From the NCBI RefSeq assembly GCF_004328625.1, contig NZ_CP032229.1, positions 4,774,001 through 4,838,000 on the forward strand: a stretch of DNA of 64,000 bases, read 5' to 3'. Source of the stretch: Streptomyces seoulensis (GTDB lineage: Bacteria > Actinomycetota > Actinomycetes > Streptomycetales > Streptomycetaceae). The position numbers were made by a program, and so were the translations under genes. Positions 50,303-64,000 of this stretch are shown here, piece by piece (position 1 is the stretch's first letter; each line of letters begins with the position of its first letter). Below the pieces are notes generated by a model. That model was not told the origin of the DNA and searched no databases. It saw only the letters and a list, made by a program, of their open reading frames with translations.

Positions 50303-51631
50303 ATGCAGGCAGAACAGAAGAAGTCTCTGGTGGGCGAGGAGTACGAGGTCGAGGTCGGCCCCGTCGCCCACGGCGGCCACTGCATCGCCCGTACCGCCGA
50401 GGGCCAGGTGCTCTTCGTCCGGCACACGCTGCCGGGGGAGCGGATCGTGGCGCGGGTGACCGAGGGCGAGGAGGGCGCGCGCTTCCTGCGGGCCGACGCG
50501 GTGGAGATCCTGGACGCGTCCAAGGACCGTGTCGAGGCGCCGTGCCCGTTCGCGGGCCCCGGCAAGTGCGGCGGCTGCGACTGGCAGCACGCCAAGCCGG
50601 GCGCGCAGCGCCGCCTGAAGGGCGAGGTCATCGCCGAGCAGCTCCAGCGGCTCGCGGGCCTCACCCCGGAGGAGGCCGGCTGGGACGGCACGGTCATGCC
50701 GGCCGAGGGCGACAAGCTGCCCGCGGGCCAGGTCCCGCAGTGGCGCACGCGCATGCAGTACGCGGTCGACGCGGACGGCAACGCCGGTCTGCGCCGCCAC
50801 CGCTCGCACGAGGTCGAGCCGGTCGACCACTGCATGATCGCCGCCGAGGGCGTCAGCGAGCTGGGCATCGAGGACCGGGACTGGTCGGGCATGGCCTCCG
50901 TCGACGCGATCGCCGCGACGGGCTCGCAGGACCGCATGGTCATCCTGGAGCCCCGCCCCGGCGCCCGGCTGCCGCTCGTCGAGCTGGACCGGCCCGCGTC
51001 CGTCATGCGCGTCGACGAGAAGGACGGCGGCGTCCACCGCGTCCACGGCCGCGCGTTCGTCCGCGAGCGCGCCGACGGCCGTACGTACCGCGTCGGCAGC
51101 GGCGGCTTCTGGCAGGTCCACCCGAAGGCGGCGGACACCCTGGTGACGGCCGTCATGCAGGGCCTCCTGCCCCGCAAGGGCGAGATGGCCCTCGACCTCT
51201 ACTGCGGCGCCGGCCTCTTCGCCGGCGCCCTCGCCGACCGCCTCGGCGAGACCGGCGCGGTCCTCGGCATCGAGTCCGGCAAGCGGGCGGTGGAGGACGC
51301 GCGGCACAACCTGGCGGGCTTCCCCCGGGTGCGTGTCGAACAGGGCAAGGTCGAGTCCGTCCTCCCCCGCACCGGCATCACCGAGGTCGACCTCATCGTC
51401 CTGGACCCGCCCCGCGCCGGCGCCGGCAAGAAGACGGTGGAGCACCTCGCGTCACTGGGCGCGCGCCGCATCGCCTACGTGGCCTGCGATCCGGCTGCGC
51501 TGGCTCGGGATCTGGGGTACTTCCGGGAGGGGGGGTATCGGGTGCGGACTCTGCGGGCGTTTGATCTGTTTCCGATGACGCATCATGTGGAGTGCGTGGC
51601 GATTCTGGAGCCCGTTGCAAAGGGGCTTTGA
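50303..51631 (+). CDS. TRAM-domain SAM-dependent RNA 5-methyluridine methyltransferase (TrmA/RlmCD family)
   Basis: 442 residues. The N-terminal TRAM/OB domain (about 5-70) is followed by an iron-sulfur Cys set (CPFAGPGKCGGCDW, plus an earlier or later Cys). The SAM-binding domain shows LDLYCGAGLFAGALAD and LIVLDPPRAGAGKKTVEHL. Catalytic nucleophile Cys395 is in YVACDPAALARDL. It methylates uridine C5 in rRNA or tRNA. Start ATG 50303 lies after a C/G-rich leader without a strong ribosome site. It is the last clearly core gene before the accessory region. Confidence 0.92.
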   Translation: MQAEQKKSLVGEEYEVEVGPVAHGGHCIARTAEGQVLFVRHTLPGERIVARVTEGEEGARFLRADAVEILDASKDRVEAPCPFAGPGKCGGCDWQHAKPGAQRRLKGEVIAEQLQRLAGLTPEEAGWDGTVMPAEGDKLPAGQVPQWRTRMQYAVDADGNAGLRRHRSHEVEPVDHCMIAAEGVSELGIEDRDWSGMASVDAIAATGSQDRMVILEPRPGARLPLVELDRPASVMRVDEKDGGVHRVHGRAFVRERADGRTYRVGSGGFWQVHPKAADTLVTAVMQGLLPRKGEMALDLYCGAGLFAGALADRLGETGAVLGIESGKRAVEDARHNLAGFPRVRVEQGKVESVLPRTGITEVDLIVLDPPRAGAGKKTVEHLASLGARRIAYVACDPAALARDLGYFREGGYRVRTLRAFDLFPMTHHVECVAILEPVAKGL

Positions 51632-52141
51632 CCTGCAGTTTTCCTAGGTTGCTCAGGTGCGCCCGGGTACGCTCGACGTGTTCCCCGACATACACGACGT
51701 GGAACGTGTCCTGGTGTCGGGGGAGTGGGTTTGACCTGCGGCTTCGTGGGACGTCTCGCGAGGTGATGGACGCGTTCTCCTCGCCCATGGGGGCGTCTGG
51801 GAAACCGTCCTGACGCTCATTTGACGCTGTTTCCGACGGAGCGTCGCGGGCTTCCCACGACCAGCCCCACAGCAGCCACCGGTTGCCCGGCGCCCATAGC
51901 AGGGCGGGGGCCTAGCAGTCGGGGCCGTGGTCGACGAGCACCGGAGGGCCGGCCTCGAAGACGTCGCGTGTTCCTCACCTATGAGGGCCTCTCGTTCTCA
52001 GGCATGAGCCCGAACCAATGGACGCGAGTATCCGCGACAGGGCGAAGGAGTTGTCCGCTCCCGGGCCCGCCTTACGGGCGCCGGTCGGTTGGCTGGTGAT
52101 CGACGAGGAGTGAGAGACAACGGCCACCCCCGGGGGGAACG
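51632..52141. other. Gene-poor seam between core genes and the accessory region
   Basis: 510 bp. TTTGACCTGC occurs at 51627-51636 (over the methyltransferase stop) and again at 51730-51739. Between them is a two-part hairpin: CCCCGACA/TGTCGGGG (51683-51690 and 51715-51722) enclosing ACACG/CGTGT (51692-51696, 51705-51709). Further on is GACGCTC...GAGCGTC (51809-51845 area). A 31-codon frame at 52018-52113 ends LRAPVGWLVIDEE and looks like a real protein C-terminus. On the minus strand an 18-codon piece ends VLVDHGPDC. Both look like gene relics. Confidence 0.5.
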
Positions 52142-53479
52142 TCAGCTGGGAGGTGACAGCAGACGGGCCGTCGTGACGTGGCGCAGGTGGAAGAGGACAT
52201 CGTGGGAGTCCGCGAGGGCGATCCAGTGAGGCCGTTCTGGGTAGGACGTGCCGATGCTGCGGGTGGGCCGGGGTGTGCTCAGCCAGGTGCGCGCCGGGGC
52301 CGGGGAGGTGCGCAGGTCCAGGAAGAAGTCACCGGGGCGTACCCGGTTGAGGAAGCGTTCGGTGCTGTTCGCCGGCGGGGCCCCCACGGTGTGGAGGCGA
52401 GCCGTGCCGTCGGGGTCCGTCGCGTTGAAGGATCCCTCGCCGAAGGTCGTGGCGACGCTGAGGTAGTCCTTGCCCAGCCGGTCCCGCAGGAACGCGCCCT
52501 GCATGCGGGGGTACCGCGGGTCGGAGGTGCGGTAGGCGATGTGGCTGTTGTGCGCGGACAGCAGCACCTTGTGGCCCGTCCGGGCCGCCCACCAGGCGAC
52601 GTTGTCCGCCATCAAGCCGTCCCGGTAGCCCATGGACCTCCTCAGCTGCCCGGGATCGTCGAAGTCGAACGCGTAGCCGCGCGCGGTCTGTGCCAGCGCC
52701 CGCGCGTGCTGGACCGCCCAGGCGTGGGCGTCTTCCGTCGTTGAGGAGGGAACCGGCCGGCGGGCGAGCAGGGACAGGGCCGTCTCCGCGCGGACGGCCA
52801 TCGCCCTGCGCTCGGCCAGGGGCCGGGTCAGGTAGGTCTTCATGTAGGTGCCCGCCGACGTGGTGGGCCGCAGTCCCCGGTACAGCGCGGTGAGACGCGG
52901 CAGCAGGTCGGGCAGGTGCCGGGCCGTGTACCGGAGCACCTCGTCGTGGAGCTCCGGGCCCGCGTACGCGAAGTCGTCGCCCATGAACCGCAGTTGATCC
53001 CGCGGATGCCGGACGTTGTACGCGCGCATCCACTCGATGAGAGCCAGGTACTCGTCGGTGTTCCACCACGCGTACGTGTCCTGGAACTCCTCCCGCATGA
53101 TGCGTCGCGGGTCGCCCTCGCCGGTCCGGACGTACGCGTCCAGCCGGAGGCCGCTGCTCCAGCTCGTCTCCAGCGCGAAGGTGCGGAAGCCCTTGTGCTC
53201 CACCAGATAGCGCAGCACACGGTGCTTGAGCGTGAAGAACTCGTGCGAGCTGTGCGTCGCTTCGCCGAGCCCCACCACCCGCGCGTCGCCCACCATGCGC
53301 CCCAGGGGCCGCAGATCGCCCAGGTCGCCGTGCGGGCCGGTGGTGCGCAGCGGGTGGGTGCCGCGCTCCGCGGCCCGCACCGCGCGCGTCTCTGGGGGTG
53401 GCGGGGTGCCGGAGCCCACGATGCCCGTGCAGAACAGCAGCCCTACCAGCAGGATGAGTACGGACCGGTTTCGCGTCAT
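52142..53479 (-). CDS. Erythromycin esterase family protein, exported
   Basis: 445 residues. A signal peptide or N-terminal anchor (MTRNRSVLILLVGLLFCTGIVGSG) is followed by the Ere-type fold: VVGLGEATHSSHEFFTLKHRVLRYLVEHKGFRTFALETSWSSG (catalytic Glu/His region) and LLSAHNSHIAY. Family members hydrolyse macrolactone esters or act as succinoglycan-type esterases; the true substrate is unknown. It is co-oriented with the NRPS operon but 86 bp downstream, so it may be independent. A role in self-protection is speculation. Confidence 0.88.
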   Translation of the reverse strand: MTRNRSVLILLVGLLFCTGIVGSGTPPPPETRAVRAAERGTHPLRTTGPHGDLGDLRPLGRMVGDARVVGLGEATHSSHEFFTLKHRVLRYLVEHKGFRTFALETSWSSGLRLDAYVRTGEGDPRRIMREEFQDTYAWWNTDEYLALIEWMRAYNVRHPRDQLRFMGDDFAYAGPELHDEVLRYTARHLPDLLPRLTALYRGLRPTTSAGTYMKTYLTRPLAERRAMAVRAETALSLLARRPVPSSTTEDAHAWAVQHARALAQTARGYAFDFDDPGQLRRSMGYRDGLMADNVAWWAARTGHKVLLSAHNSHIAYRTSDPRYPRMQGAFLRDRLGKDYLSVATTFGEGSFNATDPDGTARLHTVGAPPANSTERFLNRVRPGDFFLDLRTSPAPARTWLSTPRPTRSIGTSYPERPHWIALADSHDVLFHLRHVTTARLLSPPS

Positions 53480-53565
53480 ACGACCAGGTTCCGCTTCCGG
53501 CCGGCCTCAGGACATCCGACGCACCCCCGACTTCCATGCGCGCTGTCCCGACCTCGGGCATTCCG

Positions 53566-54315
53566 CTAAACCGGAAGAGACCGTGCCGGTTCCATGGCGA
53601 TACGGGCCACCTCCTCGGCCGCCGGCACGAGGTAGAAGTGGTCGCCCCGCAGGACGGTGAGGCTGAAGGAACCCGAGGTGACCGCACGCCATCCTGCCGC
53701 CTCGTCGGGGGTGACCTGCGGATCCCGGTCACCGGTCAGGGCATGGACGGCGGCCCGCAGCACCGGCGCGTCGGTCCGGCGGCGGTAGTCGTCGATCAGG
53801 CGGTAGTCGTTGCTGATGGCGGGCAGGAGCAGCTCCCGCAGGTCGGGGTCGTTGAACACGGCCGCGTTCGTGCCGCCCAGGGACCTGACCGCCGCGACCA
53901 CCTCGTCGTCCGTCCGCACCGCGGGCCCTCCGGAACCGTCGGGGGACCGGCCCGAGACGCACAGTCGGGTGACGTGCTCGGCCCCCGCCTGTTCGAGGCG
54001 CAGAAGCGTCTCGTACGCGACGGCCGCGCCCATGCTGTGTCCGAAGAACACGGTCGGCAGCGCCGGAAGAGTCAGCAGCTCCCCGGCGACGGCCGACACC
54101 AGCGGATCCATCGCCGGGACCAGCGGTTCGCGGAACCGGTTCTCGCGGCCCGGGTACTGGACGGCCAGGAGCTCCACCGAAGGGTCCACGTACTGCCCCC
54201 AGTCGCGGTAGAAGCTCGCCGCGCCGCCCGCGTGGGGAAAGCAGACCAGACGGCGTGCGGGGCGTTCGGGCCGGGTGTGACGGGTCAGGTACGGCGAGGG
54301 CGGGGGCAGGGGCAT
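53566..54315 (-). CDS. Type II thioesterase (NRPS-associated, external)
   Basis: 249 residues, alpha/beta hydrolase. The family hallmarks are VCFPHAGGAASFYRDW, the nucleophile Ser94 in GHSMGAAVAYE, the acidic residue in TGDRDPQVTPDE and the catalytic His in LRGDHFYL. It clears wrongly loaded acyl or aminoacyl groups from carrier domains. It is the last gene of the NRPS operon, 36 bp after the P450. The NRPS here has no internal TE, so this enzyme may be the only thioesterase of the visible part. Confidence 0.94.
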   Translation of the reverse strand: MPLPPPSPYLTRHTRPERPARRLVCFPHAGGAASFYRDWGQYVDPSVELLAVQYPGRENRFREPLVPAMDPLVSAVAGELLTLPALPTVFFGHSMGAAVAYETLLRLEQAGAEHVTRLCVSGRSPDGSGGPAVRTDDEVVAAVRSLGGTNAAVFNDPDLRELLLPAISNDYRLIDDYRRRTDAPVLRAAVHALTGDRDPQVTPDEAAGWRAVTSGSFSLTVLRGDHFYLVPAAEEVARIAMEPARSLPV

Positions 54316-54351
54316 GTGAGAGTCCGATCTTCAGCAGGGGGGTGTCCGGGG

Positions 54352-55530
54352 TCAACGCCAGTCCATGGTCACCTCGAGGCCGCTGTAGCCCTGTACCAGG
54401 TTGGAACGCATCCAGCGCACGTCTCCCGCCAGTTCCACCCCTCGCGCTTCGGTGGCCAACTCACGGAGCAGGGCGTGCAGTTCGAGGCGGGCGAGTGCGG
54501 CGCCGAGGCAGTGGTGGGGGCCGTTGCCGAACCCCAGGTGCCGGTTGGGAGCACGGTTCGGGAGGAAGCGGTGCGGGTCGGGGAAGAGCCGCTCGTCGCG
54601 GTTGGCGGCGGACAGCCACGCCACGACGGGCTGCCCCTTGAGGATCTCCTGGCCGCCGATCTCGCAGTCCGCGGTGGCCACCCGCAGGACGTGCGCCGCC
54701 GGGGACGTCCAGCGGACGACCTCCTCCACGGCGGGCTTGGCGAGGTCCGGGTCGTCGTGCAGCGCGTCCAGAGTGCCGGGGAAGGCCTGGAAGGCGTGGA
54801 AGGCGCCGGTGATCGAGTGACGCGTGGTCTCGTTGCCGCCGATCAGCACGTTGTCGCAGTTGACGAGCACGTCGTCGACACTGAGCCGGCCGTCCTCCAA
54901 TAGGGCGCTGACCAGGTCGGAACCGGGCTGCCGGCGACGCCGCTCGATCAGTTCGTGGAAGTAGAAGAGGATCTCCGTGTGCGCCTCGGCCGGTGTCATC
55001 CTGTCGAAGCTGCTCTCCTCGCCACCGAAGGCGTGGTTGGTCAGGTCGATCAGGTGTTCCCGCTCGCTCAGCGGCACACCGATGACCTCGCAGACGATGG
55101 CGGCGGGGAGCCGCGGGCCGACGCTCACGGCGATGTCGGTGGAGTCCTCGGAGCGCAGCCGGTCGATGACGTCCCGCACCTCCCGGTGCAGCACCGACTG
55201 GAGTTCGGGGGCGCGCAGCCGCGAGAGGAACGGCCCGATGAGCCGCTTCAGCGTGGCGTGCCAGTCGCCCTCGCTCACCACCAGCATTCTGCCGCCGGAG
55301 TTGTCGGGGTGTTCGGCGTCGAAGCCGATCATCATGCCGTGCTCGGACGTGAAGGGGGCCTTGGGGGAGAGGACGGAGGAGACGTCGCGGTGTGAGAAGA
55401 CCGACCAGAAGCCGGACGGGGAGAGGCCCGGATCGCTCCAGACCTTCGCGTCCGCCTGGAGGTACTCCTGCCACATGGTGAAGCGGGCCTCGGAGGTGTA
55501 GAGATCGGGGTTGGCCAGATCACGGGGCAT
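54352..55530 (-). CDS. Cytochrome P450
   Basis: 392 residues, typical soluble bacterial class I P450. The I-helix is LIGGNETTRHS, the K-helix ExxR is in EEVVRWTSP, and the heme motif FGNGPHHCLGAALARLE puts the thiolate at Cys341. In this operon it probably oxidises the peptide or a carrier-bound amino acid. Its ferredoxin is not in the cluster fragment. ATG start, 21 bp after the MFS stop. Confidence 0.95.
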   Translation of the reverse strand: MPRDLANPDLYTSEARFTMWQEYLQADAKVWSDPGLSPSGFWSVFSHRDVSSVLSPKAPFTSEHGMMIGFDAEHPDNSGGRMLVVSEGDWHATLKRLIGPFLSRLRAPELQSVLHREVRDVIDRLRSEDSTDIAVSVGPRLPAAIVCEVIGVPLSEREHLIDLTNHAFGGEESSFDRMTPAEAHTEILFYFHELIERRRRQPGSDLVSALLEDGRLSVDDVLVNCDNVLIGGNETTRHSITGAFHAFQAFPGTLDALHDDPDLAKPAVEEVVRWTSPAAHVLRVATADCEIGGQEILKGQPVVAWLSAANRDERLFPDPHRFLPNRAPNRHLGFGNGPHHCLGAALARLELHALLRELATEARGVELAGDVRWMRSNLVQGYSGLEVTMDWR

Positions 55531-55551
55531 GGGAATGTCTCTGCCTGCCTG

Positions 55552-56883
55552 TCATGGAACGGGGGAGGAGGGGCCGCGGGCCGCGACCGCGGCGGACGAT
55601 GCCGGGTCGGCGGGGTCGGCGGGGTCGGCGGTGTCGGCCGGGTCGGTGTCGGGCGGTTCGGACTCGTCCACCCGGAGTTCGGGTACGTGGCGCAGGGCCG
55701 GGCTCAGGGAGGTCAGCAGGGCGACGACCGCCATCACCGCGGCGCAGCCGAGCAGGCCGGCGAACCGCCCCGCCACGTCCAGCACGACGCCGCCCGCCAG
55801 GGGGGCGATCGCGCCGCCGCCACCGCTCGCGATGGCCGCGACGCTCACCACCCGCCCCCGGTGGCTGTCCGGTGTGAGCTTCAGCTGCCACGTGGTGAAG
55901 TACGCGTTCGCCGTCGGCGCCGCGAAGGCGATCGCCCCCAGCAGCACCCCCGGGGTCCAACTGCCCGGCAGCGTCGCGATCCCCGCCGTCAGCACGACGA
56001 ACGCCCACAGCACGACATGGATGGGTCGGGCGCCGGTCAGGGCGCGCTGAAGCAGGGGGGCGGCGAGGGCGCCCAGCAGGCCGCCGACGCCGAGCAGCGC
56101 GGCCATCACCCCGATCAGCCCGGTGGCCATGCCGCTGGTCTGCGCGGAGGCGATGACGATGAAGTAGATGGTGCCGAAGAAGAAGTTCGTCGCCGTCGCG
56201 CAGACCAGGCCCACGCGCAGGAACGGGTGGGACGTGATCCAGCGGACCCCCTCCCACAGCCCCCGCCCGCCGATCACCGGCTGGTCGGCCGGGGTGCGGG
56301 CGGCCGGGGGCCGCCGCTTCAGGAACAGCAGCAGGACCAGCCCGACGAGGTGCGCCAGGCAGCCGGCGACGAACGGCAGGGCGTTCTTCACCGTCAGCAG
56401 GAACCCGCCGGCGGACGTGCCGGCGAGCTGGCCGGCGTAGGTGCGTGCCCCGTTCATCGCCACCGCGTCCGAGAGCCGTTCCTCCGCCACCAGGCTCGGG
56501 ATCATCGCCTCCCCGGCCGCCATCGTCAGGGCGGTCGCCGCGCCGTTGACCAGGGCGAGGAGCACCAACGCCGGCAGCGACACGGCGTCCGCCCACAGCA
56601 GCAGGGCGAGCGCGCCGAACACGGTGACCAGTGCTGCCTGGCACCACAGCATCACGGTCCGGCGGTCGTACCGGTCGGCGACGGCTCCGGCGGGCAGCCC
56701 CGCCAGGAGCATCGCCGCCGCGTCGACGAATCCGATGATCCCCGCCTGCGAGGGTGAACCGGTCAGCGTCAGCACGATCAGCGGCAGGACGATCAGCGAC
56801 GTGCTGTACGCGAACTCGCCGAGCGCCGAACTCACCCACAGCAGCGTGAATCCGCCACTCCGCCGCGACTTCTCGGGCCTCAT
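55552..56883 (-). CDS. MFS efflux transporter (NRPS cluster)
   Basis: 443 residues, about twelve membrane segments, loop signature GLPAGAVADRYDRRTVMLW. Likely exporter of the cluster product and a self-resistance determinant. The C-terminal cytoplasmic tail has a repeated Asp-Pro-Ala motif (TDPADTADPADPADPASS) encoded by a 9-bp tandem repeat. ATG 56883 overlaps the oxygenase stop (TGATG), so the two are translationally coupled; longer in-frame reading into the oxygenase gene is a shadow. Confidence 0.92.
   Translation of the reverse strand: MRPEKSRRSGGFTLLWVSSALGEFAYSTSLIVLPLIVLTLTGSPSQAGIIGFVDAAAMLLAGLPAGAVADRYDRRTVMLWCQAALVTVFGALALLLWADAVSLPALVLLALVNGAATALTMAAGEAMIPSLVAEERLSDAVAMNGARTYAGQLAGTSAGGFLLTVKNALPFVAGCLAHLVGLVLLLFLKRRPPAARTPADQPVIGGRGLWEGVRWITSHPFLRVGLVCATATNFFFGTIYFIVIASAQTSGMATGLIGVMAALLGVGGLLGALAAPLLQRALTGARPIHVVLWAFVVLTAGIATLPGSWTPGVLLGAIAFAAPTANAYFTTWQLKLTPDSHRGRVVSVAAIASGGGGAIAPLAGGVVLDVAGRFAGLLGCAAVMAVVALLTSLSPALRHVPELRVDESEPPDTDPADTADPADPADPASSAAVAARGPSSPVP
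55604..55648 (-). repeat. 9-bp tandem repeat in the MFS gene tail
   Basis: Five units of GGGTCGGCG (three exact, two degenerate; plus-strand reading) encode the Ala-Asp-Pro repeat of the transporter tail. The length can vary without frameshift. Confidence 0.8.
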
Positions 56884-57863
56884 CAGCCGAGGAGACGCGA
56901 ACGCGACTTCGTCCGCACGTACGTGCGCCGCAGATCGCGGACGAGGCTGGTGCGCTTGAGCCAGCGATCGGTCCCGTCGTAGCGAGGGGTGAACGTGTCG
57001 CGGCCGTGGACGGCCCGGTGGTTGTCGACGAACACGGCGTCGCCGGGGCTCAGGACGACCCGCTCCGCAGCGGCGGCGAGCAGTTCGGCGGCCGTCTCCA
57101 GGGCGGCCTCGGCCTCCGTGTCGCCGGGCATCGCCTCGGTGAAGTCCGCGTCGATCCGCAGGTACGGCGACTCCTCGGGGCCGAAGAGCACCGACGCCAC
57201 CTCGTGCGGGCGGTCCTCGAGCGCCGAGGGGTTCTCCGTGGTGTGCTGCGGCACCACGTGGTGGGAGTCGTCCGGGAAGAACCGGAAGCGGTCCTGGTGC
57301 AGCACCCGCCGCACCGGCTCGGGGAAGTCCACCGACTCCACCAGCGCCACCGTCGTGCCCACCGCATCGGGGTTGCGCAGACACATCAGAGCCACGTAGT
57401 CGCCGCGGCAGGAGTGGAAGACGTCCTCCGTGTGCAGGGTGAGCTGCTGCCGGCTGCTCGCGCTCGTCAGCGAGTTCTCCTGCCCCCTGGACGGGCAGAC
57501 GTCATGGACGAGGCGTCCGTTCTGCTGGTTGACCCAGCCGAACGGCTCGCCGAGCACGGAGCCGACGAGCATCAGCACCAGCTCCTCGCGGATCGCGGAC
57601 TCCTCCTTCTCCGCGACCTGCCAACTGGGCGGCGTGGGGACGAGGTCCTCGTCGACGGGCAGGTTTCCCAGCACGATCACGGCGTCCTCGGCGGCGCGGG
57701 AGGAGACGAGGAACCGACGCACTCCCACGGGGAGCCGCTCCGCCTCGGTACGGACACGGTCCGCGTACTCCAGCGGCGCCCAGACCGGGCGGGCGGCCAG
57801 GAACTCGTCCGCGACCGCGGCCACCTGGTCCTTCTCCTCATCACTCAGGACATAACGAGCCAC
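56883..57863 (-). CDS. Fe(II)/2-oxoglutarate oxygenase of the clavaminate synthase / VioC / AsnO type
   Basis: 326 residues. Iron ligands are His144 and Glu146 in LTLHTEDVFH, and His286 in VDNHRAVHGRD. The 2-oxoglutarate-binding arginine is Arg300 in DGTDRWLKR. The 14-residue spacing between the last His and the Arg, and Glu in place of Asp, match VioC and AsnO, which hydroxylate C3 of free Arg or Asn. It therefore probably beta-hydroxylates an amino acid for the NRPS. It starts 22 bp after the NRPS stop in the same operon. Which amino acid is used cannot be told. Confidence 0.9.
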   Translation of the reverse strand: MARYVLSDEEKDQVAAVADEFLAARPVWAPLEYADRVRTEAERLPVGVRRFLVSSRAAEDAVIVLGNLPVDEDLVPTPPSWQVAEKEESAIREELVLMLVGSVLGEPFGWVNQQNGRLVHDVCPSRGQENSLTSASSRQQLTLHTEDVFHSCRGDYVALMCLRNPDAVGTTVALVESVDFPEPVRRVLHQDRFRFFPDDSHHVVPQHTTENPSALEDRPHEVASVLFGPEESPYLRIDADFTEAMPGDTEAEAALETAAELLAAAAERVVLSPGDAVFVDNHRAVHGRDTFTPRYDGTDRWLKRTSLVRDLRRTYVRTKSRSRLLG

Positions 57864-57885
57864 AGCAAAGCCTTTCGATGTGTAG

Positions 57886-63516
<5,631 letters not shown>

Positions 63517-63978
63517 CTCTTCCGTGTCCTCGACGTTCCCGGGCGTCGAACGTCGTCCGCAGCGCTTCGTGACGGGCGACCAGGTCCCGGACGGCGCCGC
63601 GCAGCGCCTCCGCGTCGAGGGGGCCGCTGATCCGCACGGGCAGTGCCGAGTGGTAGTCGGCGCCGCCGGGCGCGAAGTCCTCCAGGAACCACAGACGTTG
63701 CTGGCCGAAGGAGAGCCGCAGATCGCCGTCTCGGGACACCGCCGGGACCAGTGGCGCGGCGGTGCCCGTGGCGGTCCCGCCCTGGCCGGCCAGCCGCCGG
63801 GCGAGCGCCTCGCGCAGTCGTTCGGGAAGAGCGGCTGTCCGGTCAGCGCGAGAGGACGGCGTGTTCATGTGGCGGAATCCCCCAGGGAGTTGCTGGTCGG
63901 CGGGTCGAGAAGGAGGCAGGCCCGTCCCGCCCCGCGCCGTCAGGTGGCTGCGGTGGGCGGGGCCGGGGAGGCCGGGGC

Positions 63979-64000
63979 TCAGGCGGTGGCGGAACGCAGG
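63979..64000 (-). CDS. Possible 3' end of the next upstream cluster gene
   Basis: On the minus strand the last codons LRSATA and a TGA (63979-63981) can be read, 110 bp before the NRPS ATG. In this operon context another biosynthetic gene is expected, but seven codons cannot identify it. The 110-bp gap (63869-63978) shows nothing beyond the ribosome site. Confidence 0.3.

Noticed and set aside
51821..52099. 92-codon plus-strand frame in the seam
   Set aside because: Arg/Pro/Gly-rich with no ribosome site and no coding-type periodicity; noted only as non-coding sequence.
55552..57384. Longer MFS protein starting within the oxygenase gene
   Set aside because: The extra N-terminus is Gly/Arg/Ala-rich shadow of the oxygenase; ATG 56883 with the TGATG overlap gives a normal MFS N-terminus.

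Overview
The window is high-GC actinobacterial chromosome and almost certainly Streptomyces. Evidence: strong NNC/NNG codon bias, frequent GTG starts, and a set of genes recognisable as the conserved Streptomyces core (cutRS, sepH, ptsH, hemH, tdk, dut, parC, DUF3093/3159/3710/4193/5998 families). No tRNA, rRNA or CRISPR array was seen. About 51.6 kb is core chromosome. The last 12 kb is an accessory nonribosomal peptide synthetase (NRPS) locus that runs off the right edge.

Region by region. (1) 1-7.8 kb: a sodium:solute symporter cut by the left edge, a CitB-type response regulator and a CitA/DcuS-type sensor kinase. Regulator and kinase stand at opposite ends of a NitT/TauT-type ABC importer. 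An IS481-family element (5049-6100) sits exactly at the kinase stop codon, in the loop of what was a shared terminator. (2) 7.8-12.5 kb: a sucrase/ferredoxin-like protein with an iron box at its start, two divergent citrate-synthase paralogues (one carrying an N-terminal HTH) around an AT-rich operator-like palindrome, and a CobW-type GTPase. (3) 12.6-20.6 kb: parC, a paired M16 protease operon, a c-di-AMP riboswitch controlling an M23 peptidase, a GntR regulator and ptsH. (4) 20.7-35.1 kb: a Pat-type protein acetyltransferase, DUF5998, a phosphodiesterase, tdk, a VOC protein, a sulfurtransferase, sepH, a membrane protein, a sugar-lactone oxidase, an MFS transporter (second, weaker iron box), hemH and an inositol phosphatase. 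(5) 35.6-41.6 kb: cutRS, DUF4193 and other conserved genes, dut and DUF3710. (6) 41.8-50.2 kb: a potassium-homeostasis block made of kdpDE, two TrkA/RCK proteins, a KimA-like importer and a previously hidden 44-residue membrane protein. (7) 50.3-51.6 kb: a TRAM-domain RNA methyltransferase, followed by a 510-bp gene-poor seam. (8) 52.1-64 kb, all on the minus strand: an erythromycin-esterase-like protein, then a likely operon reading NRPS, Fe(II)/2-oxoglutarate amino-acid oxygenase, MFS exporter, P450 and type II thioesterase.

How the genes work together. The NRPS locus looks set to make a peptide with D-residues and a beta-hydroxylated amino acid: two epimerization domains, one complete C-A-T-E module, a VioC/AsnO-type oxygenase and a P450. 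Its 5' end is broken. The first ~110 residues of a condensation domain run, out of frame, into the middle of an epimerization domain, as if a whole module had been deleted or collapsed in assembly. The second half of the A domain has clearly different codon usage, which suggests recombination. Potassium and c-di-AMP form a second theme: the riboswitch, KdpDE without kdpFABC here, RCK proteins and a KimA-like importer. Iron is a third: two candidate DmdR/IdeR boxes, one of them between an MFS gene and ferrochelatase.

Limits: all names come from reading motifs and remembered families by eye, without database searches. Regulatory sites are pattern matches, not measured sites.
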